From NCBI GenBank assembly GCA_022836615.1, contig MU405230.1, forward strand, positions 62,001 to 126,000: DNA of 64,000 nucleotides, written 5' to 3'. Below the pieces are notes generated by a model. The model did not search any database. It was not told the origin of the DNA and saw only the letters and a program-made list of their open reading frames with translations. Below are positions 12,098 to 22,593 of the stretch, piece after piece (within the stretch, counting starts at the first letter, position 1; every line of letters starts with the position of its first letter). A program made the translations under genes and the position numbers. This DNA is from Annulohypoxylon bovei var. microspora. Taxonomy: Eukaryota; Ascomycota; Sordariomycetes; Xylariales; Hypoxylaceae.

Positions 12098-13580
12098 TCT
12101 GACGACGACGTTGATTGAAGTTCGTGGATCTTGGACTTAGACAAGTGTCGACGATATAGTTGGATCAAGATAGTTAGGGTAGGATAGTAAGTTGCGCCAG
12201 GATGACGCGCCCCGTCGAGAGAAAGTAGGTAAGTAGCTTCGCGCGACGCGTCTAGAGTTACCTGTAGCGTTGATACCAACCCAAGGTCGGATAGGCTTGA
12301 ACTACGTGTTATCCTAATTGAGGCGTACGAAGGAAGGTTTATGAGAGTAGTGAAGATGGTAGTTTACTAAGATTAGGCGTGCCTAGTTTGTAGATTGATC
12401 TTGATGAGAAAAGGGAAGGAAGGAAGGAAGAAAAAAAAGAACGAGAGAGCTGGATGATTTTAGAAATTAATAAGTTCGAAATTTTCAACGCGGGCTGTAG
12501 TTGAGAGAGTTCAATGATACCCGCTTCGATCATGGTTTAAACGTGGGTCATAGTTTACAAGAGGCGAGAGCTATCTGGGAGAAACCATAGTACTATACTC
12601 AAAGTGTAATAGCACCCGTATAGACGATACCTCAGCACGATCTTGCTAACCCCTAGGTACGCTTCACAGCTTAACTCGTCTTTATTATGTATACGGTTCT
12701 GATGGGATGTCCCGTAGCTGTTCTGATCAGGCTTTATTTAATAAAAGTTATGTTGAAATTCTTTTAAGATTATTTAATGACAGATCGTTAAAGACGTCGA
12801 CTTCATATAAAATGCCTGCTTAATATCACTATTAGAAGCCGATTTTACGTGGGTGTTGCGTACTATGTTATTTCCGTGAAATAATTAACTTCAATATTTC
12901 TGTTGCAAAACTGACGATATTAACATTCCTAGAAGATTATCTGCTCAGAATCGTTCACACATAATAACAAAGCATATCTAACCTTACATAACAAAGCATA
13001 TCTAACCTTACATAACAAAGCATATCTAACCTTACCGGCAAGTACCTCATGAGCAAGCATTCAAGTATGTGCACGTATGTCGCAACTTGTAAGCTGATGA
13101 TGACTTTTGTGCAGTTTAAAGCATTACTTAATTACTCCTTTAAATCTAAAATCTAGGTAAGTAAAGGTTTAGCTTAACATTTTAAATAATTAAATAATGA
13201 ACACGAGGTATTTATTGTAAAAATGGTATATTTCAAGTTTAACCATGTATTGGATAATAAATGTATTGATAGAAAACCAAAAGAAAGGGGTAAGGGACTT
13301 CAAGCAGTTACAAACTTTTTGGGTGGGGAAATATAATCCCGTAAAAGATTTTAGAAAAACGATATATTGTAGCCTTTTATTTTAAAAGATATTACTTTAA
13401 CGATAATGTAACTTAGTGATTGCTCATATCTACGTTCTTCAAGGTGTTTCTGAATAAATGAATGAGTAAGTACCTAGGTAGTTATGAAATCAAAATCAAA
13501 ATAAAGTCTACATCTCAAATGCTCGCATCCACCTTGTGAATGCTTCTACCCCTTAAACGAAACAAAATATTTCACCTAAT
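12098..13580. other. Intergenic spacer with AT-rich stretch
   Basis: The RBR upstream region lies at the left. From about 12700 the sequence is AT-rich with no coding signal. It contains a 24-bp unit repeated three times (12964-13035, listed separately) and a TACCTAGGTA palindrome at 13471-13480. Confidence 0.5.
12964..13035. repeat. Perfect 3x24-bp tandem repeat
   Basis: Three identical head-to-tail copies of a 24-bp unit starting ATAACAAAGCATATC and ending CCTTAC, at 12964-12987, 12988-13011 and 13012-13035. There is no variation between copies, so the array is probably recent or actively homogenised. Confidence 0.95.
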
Positions 13581-14057
13581 CTAGCAGCCACAACCACACT
13601 CTTTACCGCAGCCTTTCCCACAGGCGTACTTAGTTTTACAGTCTTTGTAGCTAGCGCACTGGATCCATGGCCCAGTTCCATCACCTTTTGCAGCCCAGCA
13701 CCACTGGCCGGGTTGACCGCACGCCTTCCAACAGTATCCGTTGGTACAGCCATATTTGGCGTCGTACTGACAGTCTCTCGGTTGAAGAATGGTGGCGTTA
13801 TCGTAGTTAACGTCTTCAAGGACCGTGTCACTCTCGGGCGCCAGAGAACCCTCCCCTTTAACGCGCGAGTGGCCGAGAGGGTGTTGCGCACATTTACGCA
13901 CATCTGAAGGCTTTACACCCTGAGGTAGGGTGGATTCGTCATATTCCATGATACCAAGGTCTCCGCACTCTGAGGCTGCGAGCTGGTGGGCATTCGTCGC
14001 GGCTAGTATACAGCCTGCGTGAACTGCGAGTAAGACGGCGGAAACGTTGAATCTCAT
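13581..14057 (-). CDS. Secreted cysteine-rich protein, IDI-2-like
   Basis: A single-exon protein of 158 residues. It has a signal peptide (hydrophobic core in residues 5-20, likely cleavage near residues 21-24). A middle region contains CGDLGIM, LPQGVKPSDVRKCAQHPLG, then a cysteine-rich C-terminal half with GCTNGYCWKACG, GQWCWAA, GTGPWIQC and a tail of closely spaced Cys (GCGKECGCGC). The order and motifs resemble fungal proteins annotated as IDI-2 precursors, first described as induced during heterokaryon incompatibility in Podospora. I assign this by motif memory only. The many cysteines imply a disulfide-stabilised extracellular protein. An effector or defence role is possible but not shown by sequence. 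Confidence 0.75.
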   Translation of the reverse strand: MRFNVSAVLLAVHAGCILAATNAHQLAASECGDLGIMEYDESTLPQGVKPSDVRKCAQHPLGHSRVKGEGSLAPESDTVLEDVNYDNATILQPRDCQYDAKYGCTNGYCWKACGQPGQWCWAAKGDGTGPWIQCASYKDCKTKYACGKGCGKECGCGC

Positions 14058-15554
14058 GGCGAACAGGTTATGAAGATCGATATTAGAACAAACATTAATA
14101 TAATTAATGATGTAGTGTACTGCTGAGTTATTTTTGGCAATCCTAAGATATTTCTAGTAGAAATATTTGTTTGAAGTAAATGTGTGATGTAAAAGGTTGT
14201 AGATATTTTGAAGGGGATGAGGAGGGTTAAAGCAAACTTTATATAAATTACTATTATGGATTTCATAACACATAGTTAATAAACAGAAACATTTCATTTC
14301 TTGCATAACTAAAAGACACCAATGGGATGCAGAAGTGATGTGAAATAGTATAGGGCGTATTTTCATGTTGGTCTTCAAAGTCGTTAAAAAACTCACCATT
14401 CAAGTAAGCATTGTCTTAAATCAAGATTCTTGTGTTACATATCTTCAATTAGTTACCAACATTCCACGTAATTAAGCAGTTTATATTTTTCCCTCCATCA
14501 ATTGGTTTGAAATACAATACAAATGATTACCTAGTTACCTACATGCTGTTTAAAGTACTTATTTAACGTCATATTTTTACACGTATGAAACCTGTTAACA
14601 TGAACTTCATTTAATATTGCATGAATCTAGAATTTGATATATCCCTTTAGTCGGTAGTTGTAAAGCACTGCTTATCTACTATTCCCCCTATTACTTAATC
14701 AGCCCTTTGCTAGCTAAAATACGTGTAACCTACCTAAGTTGGTACTCCAAAGGATTGACTTTTGTATTAGGTAATGTTGAACATGGTCACTCACACATGG
14801 CTCCTTGTGTCACACCTATAAAAGCTGAGTTCCGATTACTTCTTAGGGGTAGTGGTGTTATGTGCTGATCTAAAGAACATCTTTCCTGTAGGTATCCATA
14901 AAATAACTTTTCGCTGGGTCGTGTTTTAGATTGCAAGTCCTACATTATTCTGTATGAATGAATCCTTTAGGATGGTTATACGACGAGTATGATGTAATGT
15001 TATGTTTCTTCAATTGAAGAGTCTTAGTCTTCGGCGAGGATATGCTACACAAATTGTGTTGTGGTCATGGTCCTTTCAAATGAAGATGATGTGAGATTGA
15101 ATGCTATAATTGAACAATAGCATGTATACTTGATACCTAACAAAGTATGGAAGAGAATACAGTCCTAGGGGAAGACATCGATTAAGGTACGGTGGAGAAT
15201 TTCAAGGCTTAGTGAGGGCTGCGTAGGGTCGATCATTGAATCGTCGTAATTGGAACGAATTATTTTGCAGTATGCCATCTAGATTAGGCATCAATGCTAT
15301 CGCTCATCCTCTTCAACGGGGTGGGCATGGTCGCAGTGAGATCCTATGAAGATCTAGGACATTCAGGTCGCTTCTAATATCCAATCGCGATGTAAGAAGA
15401 TCTACATTCTAATTTGAGATGATTCAATCTCACCACTGAATACACCTAGATGTAACGCCGCGTATATATGCCAGCGATCGTTTTGACGAGATAGCTTTTT
15501 AGTTGCGAATCGACATTCTATCGTTCTTCAACTGAGTCTTTCATTCTCGCAAAC
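14058..15554. other. Intergenic, divergent promoters
   Basis: About 1.5 kb of AT-rich sequence between a secreted Cys-rich protein and a secreted glycosidase, transcribed away from each other. No gene supported. Confidence 0.5.
15463..15469 (+). promoter_or_regulatory. TATA box candidate of the GH79 gene
   Basis: TATATAT lies about 90 bases before the ATG at 15555, followed by a pyrimidine-containing leader. This is a plausible core promoter. Confidence 0.4.
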
Positions 15555-17087
15555 ATGATCCTACACTCGAATACCGTGGCAGTAATCTTAGCTGTCGTTT
15601 ATCAGGGGTCATGCCAGCCAAGCACCCGTACGATTAATGTATCAGAAGCTGCCCCATCTGATCTATCACAGAAAATCGACACCTCGTTTCCTGGCTTTGC
15701 TTTTGAAGAGTCATCTTTCTACGCATATTCGTTCGATGCGCAGGGCAAACCCAACACCTTCTCTCAGAATCTCGTAAACTCTGTATTAGGTCGCACCGGT
15801 GGGATTCCCCTTCTCCGAGTAGGCGGAACCTCAGGAGATCATGGCACTTTCAATTCATCTCAGAAGGATCCCACCAACTTTCCAGCAACAAAATCAAAAC
15901 CTCCAATGAAAGATGGCGTTACAATTGGACCATCGTTCTTCAATGCCTTCGAAAACTGGCCCGGGGCGAAGTTCGAGTTCATGGTTCCATTCCGTAATAC
16001 GAGCTATAGCCACAGCTTAGAGTGGGCGAAAACAGGAATGCGTCATATCAGTAACGAGAGCTTGTACGCCTTAGAGATTGGAAATGAACCCAATTTCTAT
16101 AGCTGGTTCAAGTCTGGACATGCTCCTGAATATGTGAAGAGGTACACCAACCTTCAGAATGAGCTGAAGCAGAGCATCCCGTCCCTAGGTGGCCAAAAGA
16201 TCTTCCAGGCTCTCGACACCTCTGCCAATTTCGCAACCAATCTTACAGCACGAGACGCATTTGAGCAGGGGTTGAACAAAATTGCTTCTAGCATTAAGCA
16301 AGTGGCCTTCCACTATTATCAAGGCCAAGGTCCAAAATCGTTAAACGAGCTTCAGGACTGGGTACGCCACAGCACCACGGTGGAGAAAATGAAGGACTTC
16401 ATACCCAATATCCAATACCTCAAAAACAACTATAAGGAAATTGGCTTCGCATTCACCGAGGTCGGCTACAATGTTGGAGGAGGTGGCGGCGGCGGCACGA
16501 TTGATAGCAACCTAGCCACCGCGCTATGGGCCGTCGACTTCCAGTTGTACTGCATGACGGTTAACGTGAAACGCGTAAACTGGCAGCAAATTCTGATGTC
16601 CAGTCTCAACATGTGGCGCGCGGTTGATAGCAAAGCTGGTCCTGCTACTGTTAGCGCCAACTTCTACTCACAGCCGTTCGTTGCAGACTTTATTAGCAAA
16701 GGTGGAAATACGCAGGTTACTAAACTGGACGTTGGCGACGACTCGAAGGGTACGCTTACCGCTTACGCGGCGTACGAGTCTGGCAAGCTAGCGCGAATAG
16801 CGCTCCTGAATCTCGATCTTTGGACTCCTCAGAACGGAACTCGAGCGCCCGTAGATTTCACAATAAAGGGGCTGCATGGAACATCTAAACAGGTAAAGGT
16901 CCATCATCTCAGTGCCCCTAACGGCGCGTTGGCTAAGGAGGGGTTGACGTATGCGGGGCTTGAATGGACGCTACAAAGCAATGGGGTTGGCCAGCACGCA
17001 AAGAACGACAGTAGTTTGTTGGATATTAACGGCACAGACTTGACTGTTCGCATTAATGCCACTTCGGCTTTGCTGATTGTATTATAA
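15555..17087 (+). CDS. GH79 beta-glucuronidase-like secreted glycosidase
   Basis: A retaining glycoside hydrolase expected to release glucuronic acid (or 4-O-methyl-GlcA) from arabinogalactan or other glycans. It is an intronless 510-residue protein. It begins with a signal peptide (residues 1 to about 20, ending GSCQPS) and a beta-sandwich/TIM-barrel region with LLRVGGTSGD. The acid/base is in EIGNEPNF (Glu about 178) and the nucleophile in FAFTEVGYN (Glu about 302). The C-terminal beta domain carries NFYSQPFVADFI and KLARIALLNLDLW, as in fungal GH79 proteins. Several N-glycosylation sequons (NTS, NES, NLT, NGT, NAT) fit secretion. Right after the nucleophile is a run of eight glycines (16477-16500), a likely loop expansion. 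Both catalytic glutamates are present, so the enzyme looks functional. Confidence 0.9.
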   Translation: MILHSNTVAVILAVVYQGSCQPSTRTINVSEAAPSDLSQKIDTSFPGFAFEESSFYAYSFDAQGKPNTFSQNLVNSVLGRTGGIPLLRVGGTSGDHGTFNSSQKDPTNFPATKSKPPMKDGVTIGPSFFNAFENWPGAKFEFMVPFRNTSYSHSLEWAKTGMRHISNESLYALEIGNEPNFYSWFKSGHAPEYVKRYTNLQNELKQSIPSLGGQKIFQALDTSANFATNLTARDAFEQGLNKIASSIKQVAFHYYQGQGPKSLNELQDWVRHSTTVEKMKDFIPNIQYLKNNYKEIGFAFTEVGYNVGGGGGGGTIDSNLATALWAVDFQLYCMTVNVKRVNWQQILMSSLNMWRAVDSKAGPATVSANFYSQPFVADFISKGGNTQVTKLDVGDDSKGTLTAYAAYESGKLARIALLNLDLWTPQNGTRAPVDFTIKGLHGTSKQVKVHHLSAPNGALAKEGLTYAGLEWTLQSNGVGQHAKNDSSLLDINGTDLTVRINATSALLIVL

Positions 17088-17644
17088 AAATGGTCTATAT
17101 AGAACGGGTTGACCAATTCCCTAAAAGGAGATGCACAACTTTAGAATGGATAAAATCGAGAGCATCACCTCTGATTTAGGGTTAGGGTTAACCTTACATA
17201 AGACGAAACCTTCTAAATAAACATGAAAGTTTCGCACGTCTTTCCCGGTCCTTGCCCAGTGCGTGATTAGATCAGCAATTAATCGGTGCCTCAAGCTAAG
17301 AGGGCTTAGGCCTAATAGTGATCTCTCCGCCAAAGTTTAGTGGTTAACCGCTATAGCCTAGGTAGCCCAGGGCATTTAGCCACTGAGACAATTGGAAGCT
17401 TCCAGCCCTGTTTTAACCCCTGCAGGTGATTAAATGTGCGAAACTTTTGGCCTTGACTTTCGTAATTGATTACATAATTGCAAGTTGTTTATTTCAACCA
17501 ATCAATTCTCCAAAATTGAGTCCTACCAAAGCGGGGTTCCATTAAAATAAAAATAGGGGGTTACTCAGGTACCTAACATACTATCTCAAAGAAGCTATAA
17601 TTTTTAACCTGTGCATTCAAACAACCACATCATTCTGTTTGAAC
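17088..17644. other. Intergenic with telomere-like motif and MITE-like remnant
   Basis: No gene. Holds the 15-nt telomere-like stretch at 17176-17190 and the inverted-repeat element at 17226-17447, both described separately. Confidence 0.6.
17226..17447. mobile_element. MITE-like remnant with 12-bp terminal inverted repeats
   Basis: AAAGTTTCGCAC at 17226-17237 is the exact reverse complement of GTGCGAAACTTT at 17436-17447, enclosing about 200 bp without coding capacity. Internal sequence 17308-17387 and the right end 17431-17466 have diverged relatives at 20981-21050 and 20931-20966. This supports a dispersed element. No target-site duplication is clear. Confidence 0.5.
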
Positions 17645-19945
17645 ATGAATAATAACGTAGGAAACGAAGTAAATGATTCCCTTGACATCCATAGCCAATC
17701 ATCCTACCTCTGCGCCGTATGCTCTGCCATCAATATTGCAGAGTATTTCAAAGATGAGAAAGACGATCGGATAGAGCGCACGACTGGTTTCGTCGAGGCA
17801 GCCTCCACGGCGAAGCGCCTTGGGTTTCTTCGAGATATTTGTTTAAAGGCTCACGAGTGTTCGTTTTGCTGGATTATCGTGCAGTCCGTTTGCACTACCA
17901 ACCTATCTAGAGAAACAACAGCCGAAACCCTACTGGAGAAGGAGATAGCTACAGACAGGCCACGGGAGTGTTATCTATACAGCTACTGCTCTGCGAAAAA
18001 CGATCGGATTGAAGATAACAGCCCGTCATCAAAGGCAATCCGCATTGGTATTGCTTATCGGGCTGGGGGTTCAGGCAATGGCCAGATCGGCGACATTCAG
18101 CTCCTGGACGAAGATTCGTTACGGATTCGGAACTCTAGGGCCTTTTTTGGACGCCGTGTTGGTCCCAAGCTCAACATTGACCTAGCTAATTATTGGCTCG
18201 ACTTATGTGAAAAATACCATGGTGTTCGTTGCAATGGACAAGAACTTGGTTCGAGCATAGAACCAAAAGACTTGCTAGTTATTGACGTGAAGCGAAAATT
18301 TATTACCAAACTTCCAGCTGGTGCAAGTTATCTGGCCCTCAGCTATTGTTGGCCGACTCAAGAGATGTTTCAAACTCTCCTGGCAAATGTTGATCAACTT
18401 TTTCGTCCCGAGGCACTCAGTAATCGATGGAGTGAGCTACCAGCTGTTATCCAAGATACGATCAACTTAACCTTTGACTTCGGCGAGACTTATCTATGGG
18501 TTGATGCACTCTGCATCATTCAAGATGACCCAGAACAGAAATATGCCCAAATTGCACAAATGGACCGGGTTTATGCTTCAGCTCTGATGACTATCGTACC
18601 GGCGTTGAGAACGTTAGACCCAGATAAGGCATGTAGCGGACTCCCAAGGTACAATCCAAAAGTTAAGACCAGAGAGCAAAAGGTGACTGTGGTTCAGGGC
18701 ATGCACTTAGCAGTACCATTCGAGGCTGTTTTTGGGATGATAAACGAGAAGACAAGATGGAGTACAAGAGCTTGGACATATCAGGAGTGCCTTATATCGC
18801 GAAGGATCCTGTTCCTGACGGAATCCCAAGCATACTTCCAATGCCGCCATAGTATATTCTGCGAGGATTGCAGAGGGGAAATAGACAGTACTGACGTTTA
18901 CTTCGCTCCAGGCACCAACTTATGGAATCCTGGAGCGTTAGAGACATCCGGTGGACGGCTGCAACTGAATTTTGGAACGCTACATCTTCCAAGGGAACCT
19001 TATGCGACGGACGAACGAGCCATCATGGCATATCTCAACTACGTGCAATATTATTCCTTTCGAAAATCAACACAGATTTCAGATTCTCTGAATGCGTTTA
19101 GGGCGATCCAAAATGTATTAGGTGATACAATGCAGACATCCTTTTGGTACGGAATGCCAGAGAAGTACTTCGACATTGCTCTCTTATTCATTCCTTACGT
19201 TAACAATCCTCGCGCCAAGCACTCTCGAGGAGAGTATCCACTGAACTTGGCTTTCCCTAGTTGGACTTGGGCATCTTGGAATTGTGCACTAAGTAATTCC
19301 GAATACTTCCCGTGCGGCAACCGTGGCATTCACCGCGAAGTAGACTGGTTTCTTATATGCGAAGATGGCTATGGAATTGCGCTAGAATCAAAGGGCAGAC
19401 TAGGCGAAGTCAAATTTCCTTGTACCAATAACAAGGAACTCGAATTATTAGGAGCTATTCCGTCAGGGGTACTGCCGCCACTAAGGACTAAAACCTCGGT
19501 CAACGTGGATATTCAGGATGCGAACGGTCGCCTTTTCCTAAGCTGCTGGACGATGGCTCTGGATCTCTACTTGCCAGGGCGTGTCATACCTTTAGGTATC
19601 CATAGCGTACGCTGGTCAGATTCAGAACATCTCGCGATATGCAATGGTCAGGGAAAATGGATAGGTTCTATTTTGATGAACAAGTTATGGGTGGAGGCTC
19701 GCCTACACAAGAGTCGGCTATATCGCTTCATACTCATATCTCGATCGGAGGACATTTTACTAAATCGAGATCCTGACGTGAGATTTTTTGATACGAACCT
19801 ATTCGAGAGTCGACCGTGGTGCTTTCTAAATGTTATGATGGTAGATGTACTGGGTAGCACTGCTCGAAAACTTGGAACTGGTGTGGTCCATGAGGACGCA
19901 TGGATTCAGGAGAATGCGGCTAAAATGCTTGTGAAGCTTGAATAA
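17645..19945 (+). CDS. HET-domain protein (heterokaryon incompatibility-type)
   Basis: A single-exon protein of 766 residues starting at the first ATG (17645) and ending TAA. The HET domain (pfam06985-type) occupies roughly residues 230-400: YLALSYCW, then ETYLWVDALCIIQDD with MDRVYASALMTIV, then RWSTRAWTYQECLISRRILFL. The N-terminal 200 residues carry cysteine pairs (CAVC, CSFC) and the CEKYHGVRC segment that usually precedes HET domains. The long C-terminal region has no known fold that I recognise. HET domains trigger cell death when activated by allorecognition partners, and fungal genomes carry many such genes. No partner (NLR or SNARE-like) is adjacent, so its role as an incompatibility locus is inference. 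An 11-G run lies just 3' of the stop (19960-19970). Confidence 0.92.
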   Translation: MNNNVGNEVNDSLDIHSQSSYLCAVCSAINIAEYFKDEKDDRIERTTGFVEAASTAKRLGFLRDICLKAHECSFCWIIVQSVCTTNLSRETTAETLLEKEIATDRPRECYLYSYCSAKNDRIEDNSPSSKAIRIGIAYRAGGSGNGQIGDIQLLDEDSLRIRNSRAFFGRRVGPKLNIDLANYWLDLCEKYHGVRCNGQELGSSIEPKDLLVIDVKRKFITKLPAGASYLALSYCWPTQEMFQTLLANVDQLFRPEALSNRWSELPAVIQDTINLTFDFGETYLWVDALCIIQDDPEQKYAQIAQMDRVYASALMTIVPALRTLDPDKACSGLPRYNPKVKTREQKVTVVQGMHLAVPFEAVFGMINEKTRWSTRAWTYQECLISRRILFLTESQAYFQCRHSIFCEDCRGEIDSTDVYFAPGTNLWNPGALETSGGRLQLNFGTLHLPREPYATDERAIMAYLNYVQYYSFRKSTQISDSLNAFRAIQNVLGDTMQTSFWYGMPEKYFDIALLFIPYVNNPRAKHSRGEYPLNLAFPSWTWASWNCALSNSEYFPCGNRGIHREVDWFLICEDGYGIALESKGRLGEVKFPCTNNKELELLGAIPSGVLPPLRTKTSVNVDIQDANGRLFLSCWTMALDLYLPGRVIPLGIHSVRWSDSEHLAICNGQGKWIGSILMNKLWVEARLHKSRLYRFILISRSEDILLNRDPDVRFFDTNLFESRPWCFLNVMMVDVLGSTARKLGTGVVHEDAWIQENAAKMLVKLE

Positions 19946-21147
19946 AAGAAAAGTTAAAAGGGGGGGGGGGTGGGGTTCCAGTTAATCAAATATATAACCT
20001 ACTTGATTTGATTGGCTTTGATTGACCCAAGTCAAACCCGATCTTTTTACTTGCTTTGAGTGGGTCCTTAGATATTAGAAGGTATCACGCCCCACATATA
20101 TACTCATTTTGCCCCTGGGTTAAGAGGTTAGGCCTTTTACAAAGTATTGACATTAGAGGTCCTTAACCCCCTTACCTCTAGTATTCGAGACAGTAGAGCC
20201 GCATGAAGACCCGAGAGACTAGATATTTCTTGCTATCGATATCGACGTACCCGGTTTCTAGTCGCACTCGCCCTACTTCTCAGTGCATATCCAAACAACG
20301 AAGCCCCCACAGAGATCAGGACCATCGGCCAAAGTTGAACCTGCATTAGTAGATATTCATATAAACACGTACATGAAGGCTCAAAGCAGCAAGGCAAAAG
20401 CTCCTGCGGCGCCGCTTTCGCACCGCGACCGCCAGCACCCCTTCCTTCCCAAACCATCTCCACGAGTCGCAGCTGCACCATTATGCTAAAGCAATGCCCG
20501 GTGTTAGCGATCGGGTCCTGTGTGACCAGCGCCGCTAGCGCGGACATAACGATGAAAGCCCCTCCCCCCCGTCCCTGTCGCCTCGCCTGAGCAGCGGCAG
20601 GAACCAGTGCGCCGCGTGACACGTAATTGACCTCGGTGCACGACCGAAAATCTGCGGGTTAACCGTCGCCGAAACGCAGGGTCACGGGTCCCGAGAATCC
20701 GGCGTTGAGGACCAGGGCAACGAGGCGTGGAATCTGAGCCTGTCCCGTGCGCGCTGGGTCCGCTACATTAGAGCTCGATGTGAGGTCGCATGAGATGGCG
20801 GGCGTCTAGCTAAGATGATGGTGTGGGCGCCGGGAGTGGCGTAGGCGCAGGCTATGTTCACCGATGCTGCCCTTGTCTGACAATAGGAATCCTACGGACC
20901 TGTATTATTTGACCTATTGTTAGATGTGCGAAATCTCTGGCCCCAATCTTCGTACTAGATAGCCCCAAGATTAGTTCTCCAGGCCTCATAGTGACCTGTC
21001 CGCTAAAATTTAGTGATAAACAGTTATAAATTAGGGCGCTTAGCCACTAAGGCCAATAATAGCAACGGAACCTTAGATTCATGAAATGGATTAGTTAGGT
21101 GGATGCCATGATAATTTCTCTAGCTAGGTACCTACCTACTCGAATAT
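19946..21147. other. Intergenic region including a GC-rich island and a second remnant copy
   Basis: Contains an 11-base G-tract just after the HET gene and a GC-rich stretch at about 20400-20870. The minus-strand frame at 20233-20573 has a hydrophobic C-terminal segment but no recognisable family, so I do not call it a gene. The stretch 20931-21050 is related to 17308-17466. Confidence 0.45.
20931..21050. repeat. Diverged relative of the 17.2-17.5 kb element
   Basis: 20931-20966 aligns with 17431-17466, with about ten differences in 36 bases that are nearly all transitions. 20981-21050 aligns with 17308-17387. The two blocks are in the opposite order to the first copy, so one copy is rearranged. 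Confidence 0.5.
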
Positions 21148-21587
21148 CTAAAATTCCCCCTCGGAATAGTCCACAACAATGACTTTCTCTACGAAGGGTC
21201 CTACGAAACTCTTGAATTTCTGATGGAAAGGGTCTGTATTGACATAGTAATCCCGATCTTGTAACGACTCGAACTCCACCACAAAAGCGTGAGTGATGCC
21301 ATGCTGTCAAATTGGTTACCGGCACTAATCCGTATAGTTATAGCCTCATACATACCTGCGCTCCTTCACTAGAGTTATCCTTGCCACCAGTGAGGGATTT
21401 AATGTACTGTTTCTGTGCCGTAGGGTGGATGCAGCCTTCTTTTAAACCAAGCATACGCGAGGAGGACTATGTCAAGATTAGCCTTGATCGGGAGGTGTCG
21501 GGAACCATAATGACGGCGGACCTCCTTTACGACATCGGCGCTAGTGTCGGGTTTGAATTGGAAAAGGACCAAATGTTTCACGACCAT
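21148..21587 (-). CDS. Dabb (stress-responsive alpha/beta barrel) domain protein
   Basis: A small ferredoxin-like dimeric barrel protein of 110 residues in three exons: 21587-21522, 21466-21356, 21303-21148. The order is MVVKHLVLFQFKPDTS, then SSRMLGLKEGCIHPTAQKQY with SLTGGKDNSSEGAQ, then HGITHAFVVEFESLQDRDYY with VNTDPFHQKF and a terminal DYSEGEF. This is a complete Dabb domain at its usual length. Intron 2 is standard (GTATGT, TTTGACAG). Intron 1 uses donor GTCCGC after GAG. That junction gives exactly the expected spacing between FKP and MLGLK, while the alternative donor GTAAAG nine bases earlier would delete three residues. Fungal Dabb proteins are small cytosolic proteins of uncertain function, some acting in polyketide cyclisation. 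No biosynthetic genes are next to it. Confidence 0.8.
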
Positions 21588-21653
21588 GATGTTGTGCGAC
21601 AAAAATGGAGATGGGATGGCGATTGTATTCGGGGAATGAATCTGAAGAGATAA

Positions 21654-22593
21654 TGTTGAGGGGCCATATGGAAAGTACCCCTCAGCCCTACCGTCTTATT
21701 ACGCTAGTCTAGTTTAATATTAGCGCCGGGATCCAACAAGATGGAGCCAATCATGTGTCGTCATTTAGCGTCGGTTTGGTGGACTCCCTGTTTGCTTATC
21801 AAGCCCCATAACGGACCGCTTATGGATCCCGGCATGCGGGACATGCGGAACATGTGCAGGTAATTCAATATTATGAAAATGCCTACAACTAATCCAGATG
21901 GCTTTACAGGCTATACGGGTCACCGAAAATATATATTAGATCCATCTGATAAACTGTCTATTGCTGTAACTTTGTCCCTGCTGTGGCGGGAGCAACGCGT
22001 CAGCCTAGGACCTAGGTACTGTGGGGGCTTTCCCTTCCTCACTACCTCTAGCGTGCGCCTAGAAGATGATTGAGTCTTAGACTGTTACACGAACAACAGT
22101 CCAGAATACGGGATCAACGCCTCGTATCATAATATGGGAACAAAAACAGCGGAGGGATTAGTGAGGATTTATAACTGTTACTATTCTCAAATATTTATCG
22201 TCGGCCTTCGCATAATTTAAATGGATTGAATCAAGTCTCAAAGGAGTCCAAAAGTAAAACATAGCAAAGGGGTGAAATGAAAGTGTACCTAGGTACATAG
22301 ATTACACAAAACATCCCCTGCCCCTCTAACCCTTTACGGAACTAATTTTCTCCCTTTTCTACAGACAGCTTTAATAAGATACATCATTGTGCTTTAATTT
22401 GTAGCCTCAGCCGCAGAGGCGTCCATCTTTAATAGTCACATGCGCTGTGTTATCTTCAGAAGGCAACACAATTCAACATTCCCAGCGCTAGTATGGATTA
22501 TACGTTACCGATATATCGCGATTTTATGCGAGGAAGAGGTCTAGGCGCATGACAAGTGACAAGTGTATATCTCATCACTTCTACTTCGACTAG
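21654..22593. other. Intergenic, divergent promoters
   Basis: No supported gene. Contains an extended palindrome GTACCTAGGTAC at 22285-22296. Confidence 0.5.

Noticed and set aside
17308..17387. tRNA-like stretch (TTTAGTGGTTAACC)
   Set aside because: It resembles an A-box, but no B-box (GGTTCGANTCC) or cloverleaf follows. It is better explained by the repeated element shared with 20981-21050.
20233..20622. Minus-strand 129-codon frame with hydrophobic end
   Set aside because: It starts with GTG, has no family resemblance, and lies in a GC-rich patch that opens frames by chance. Weak enough to leave uncalled.
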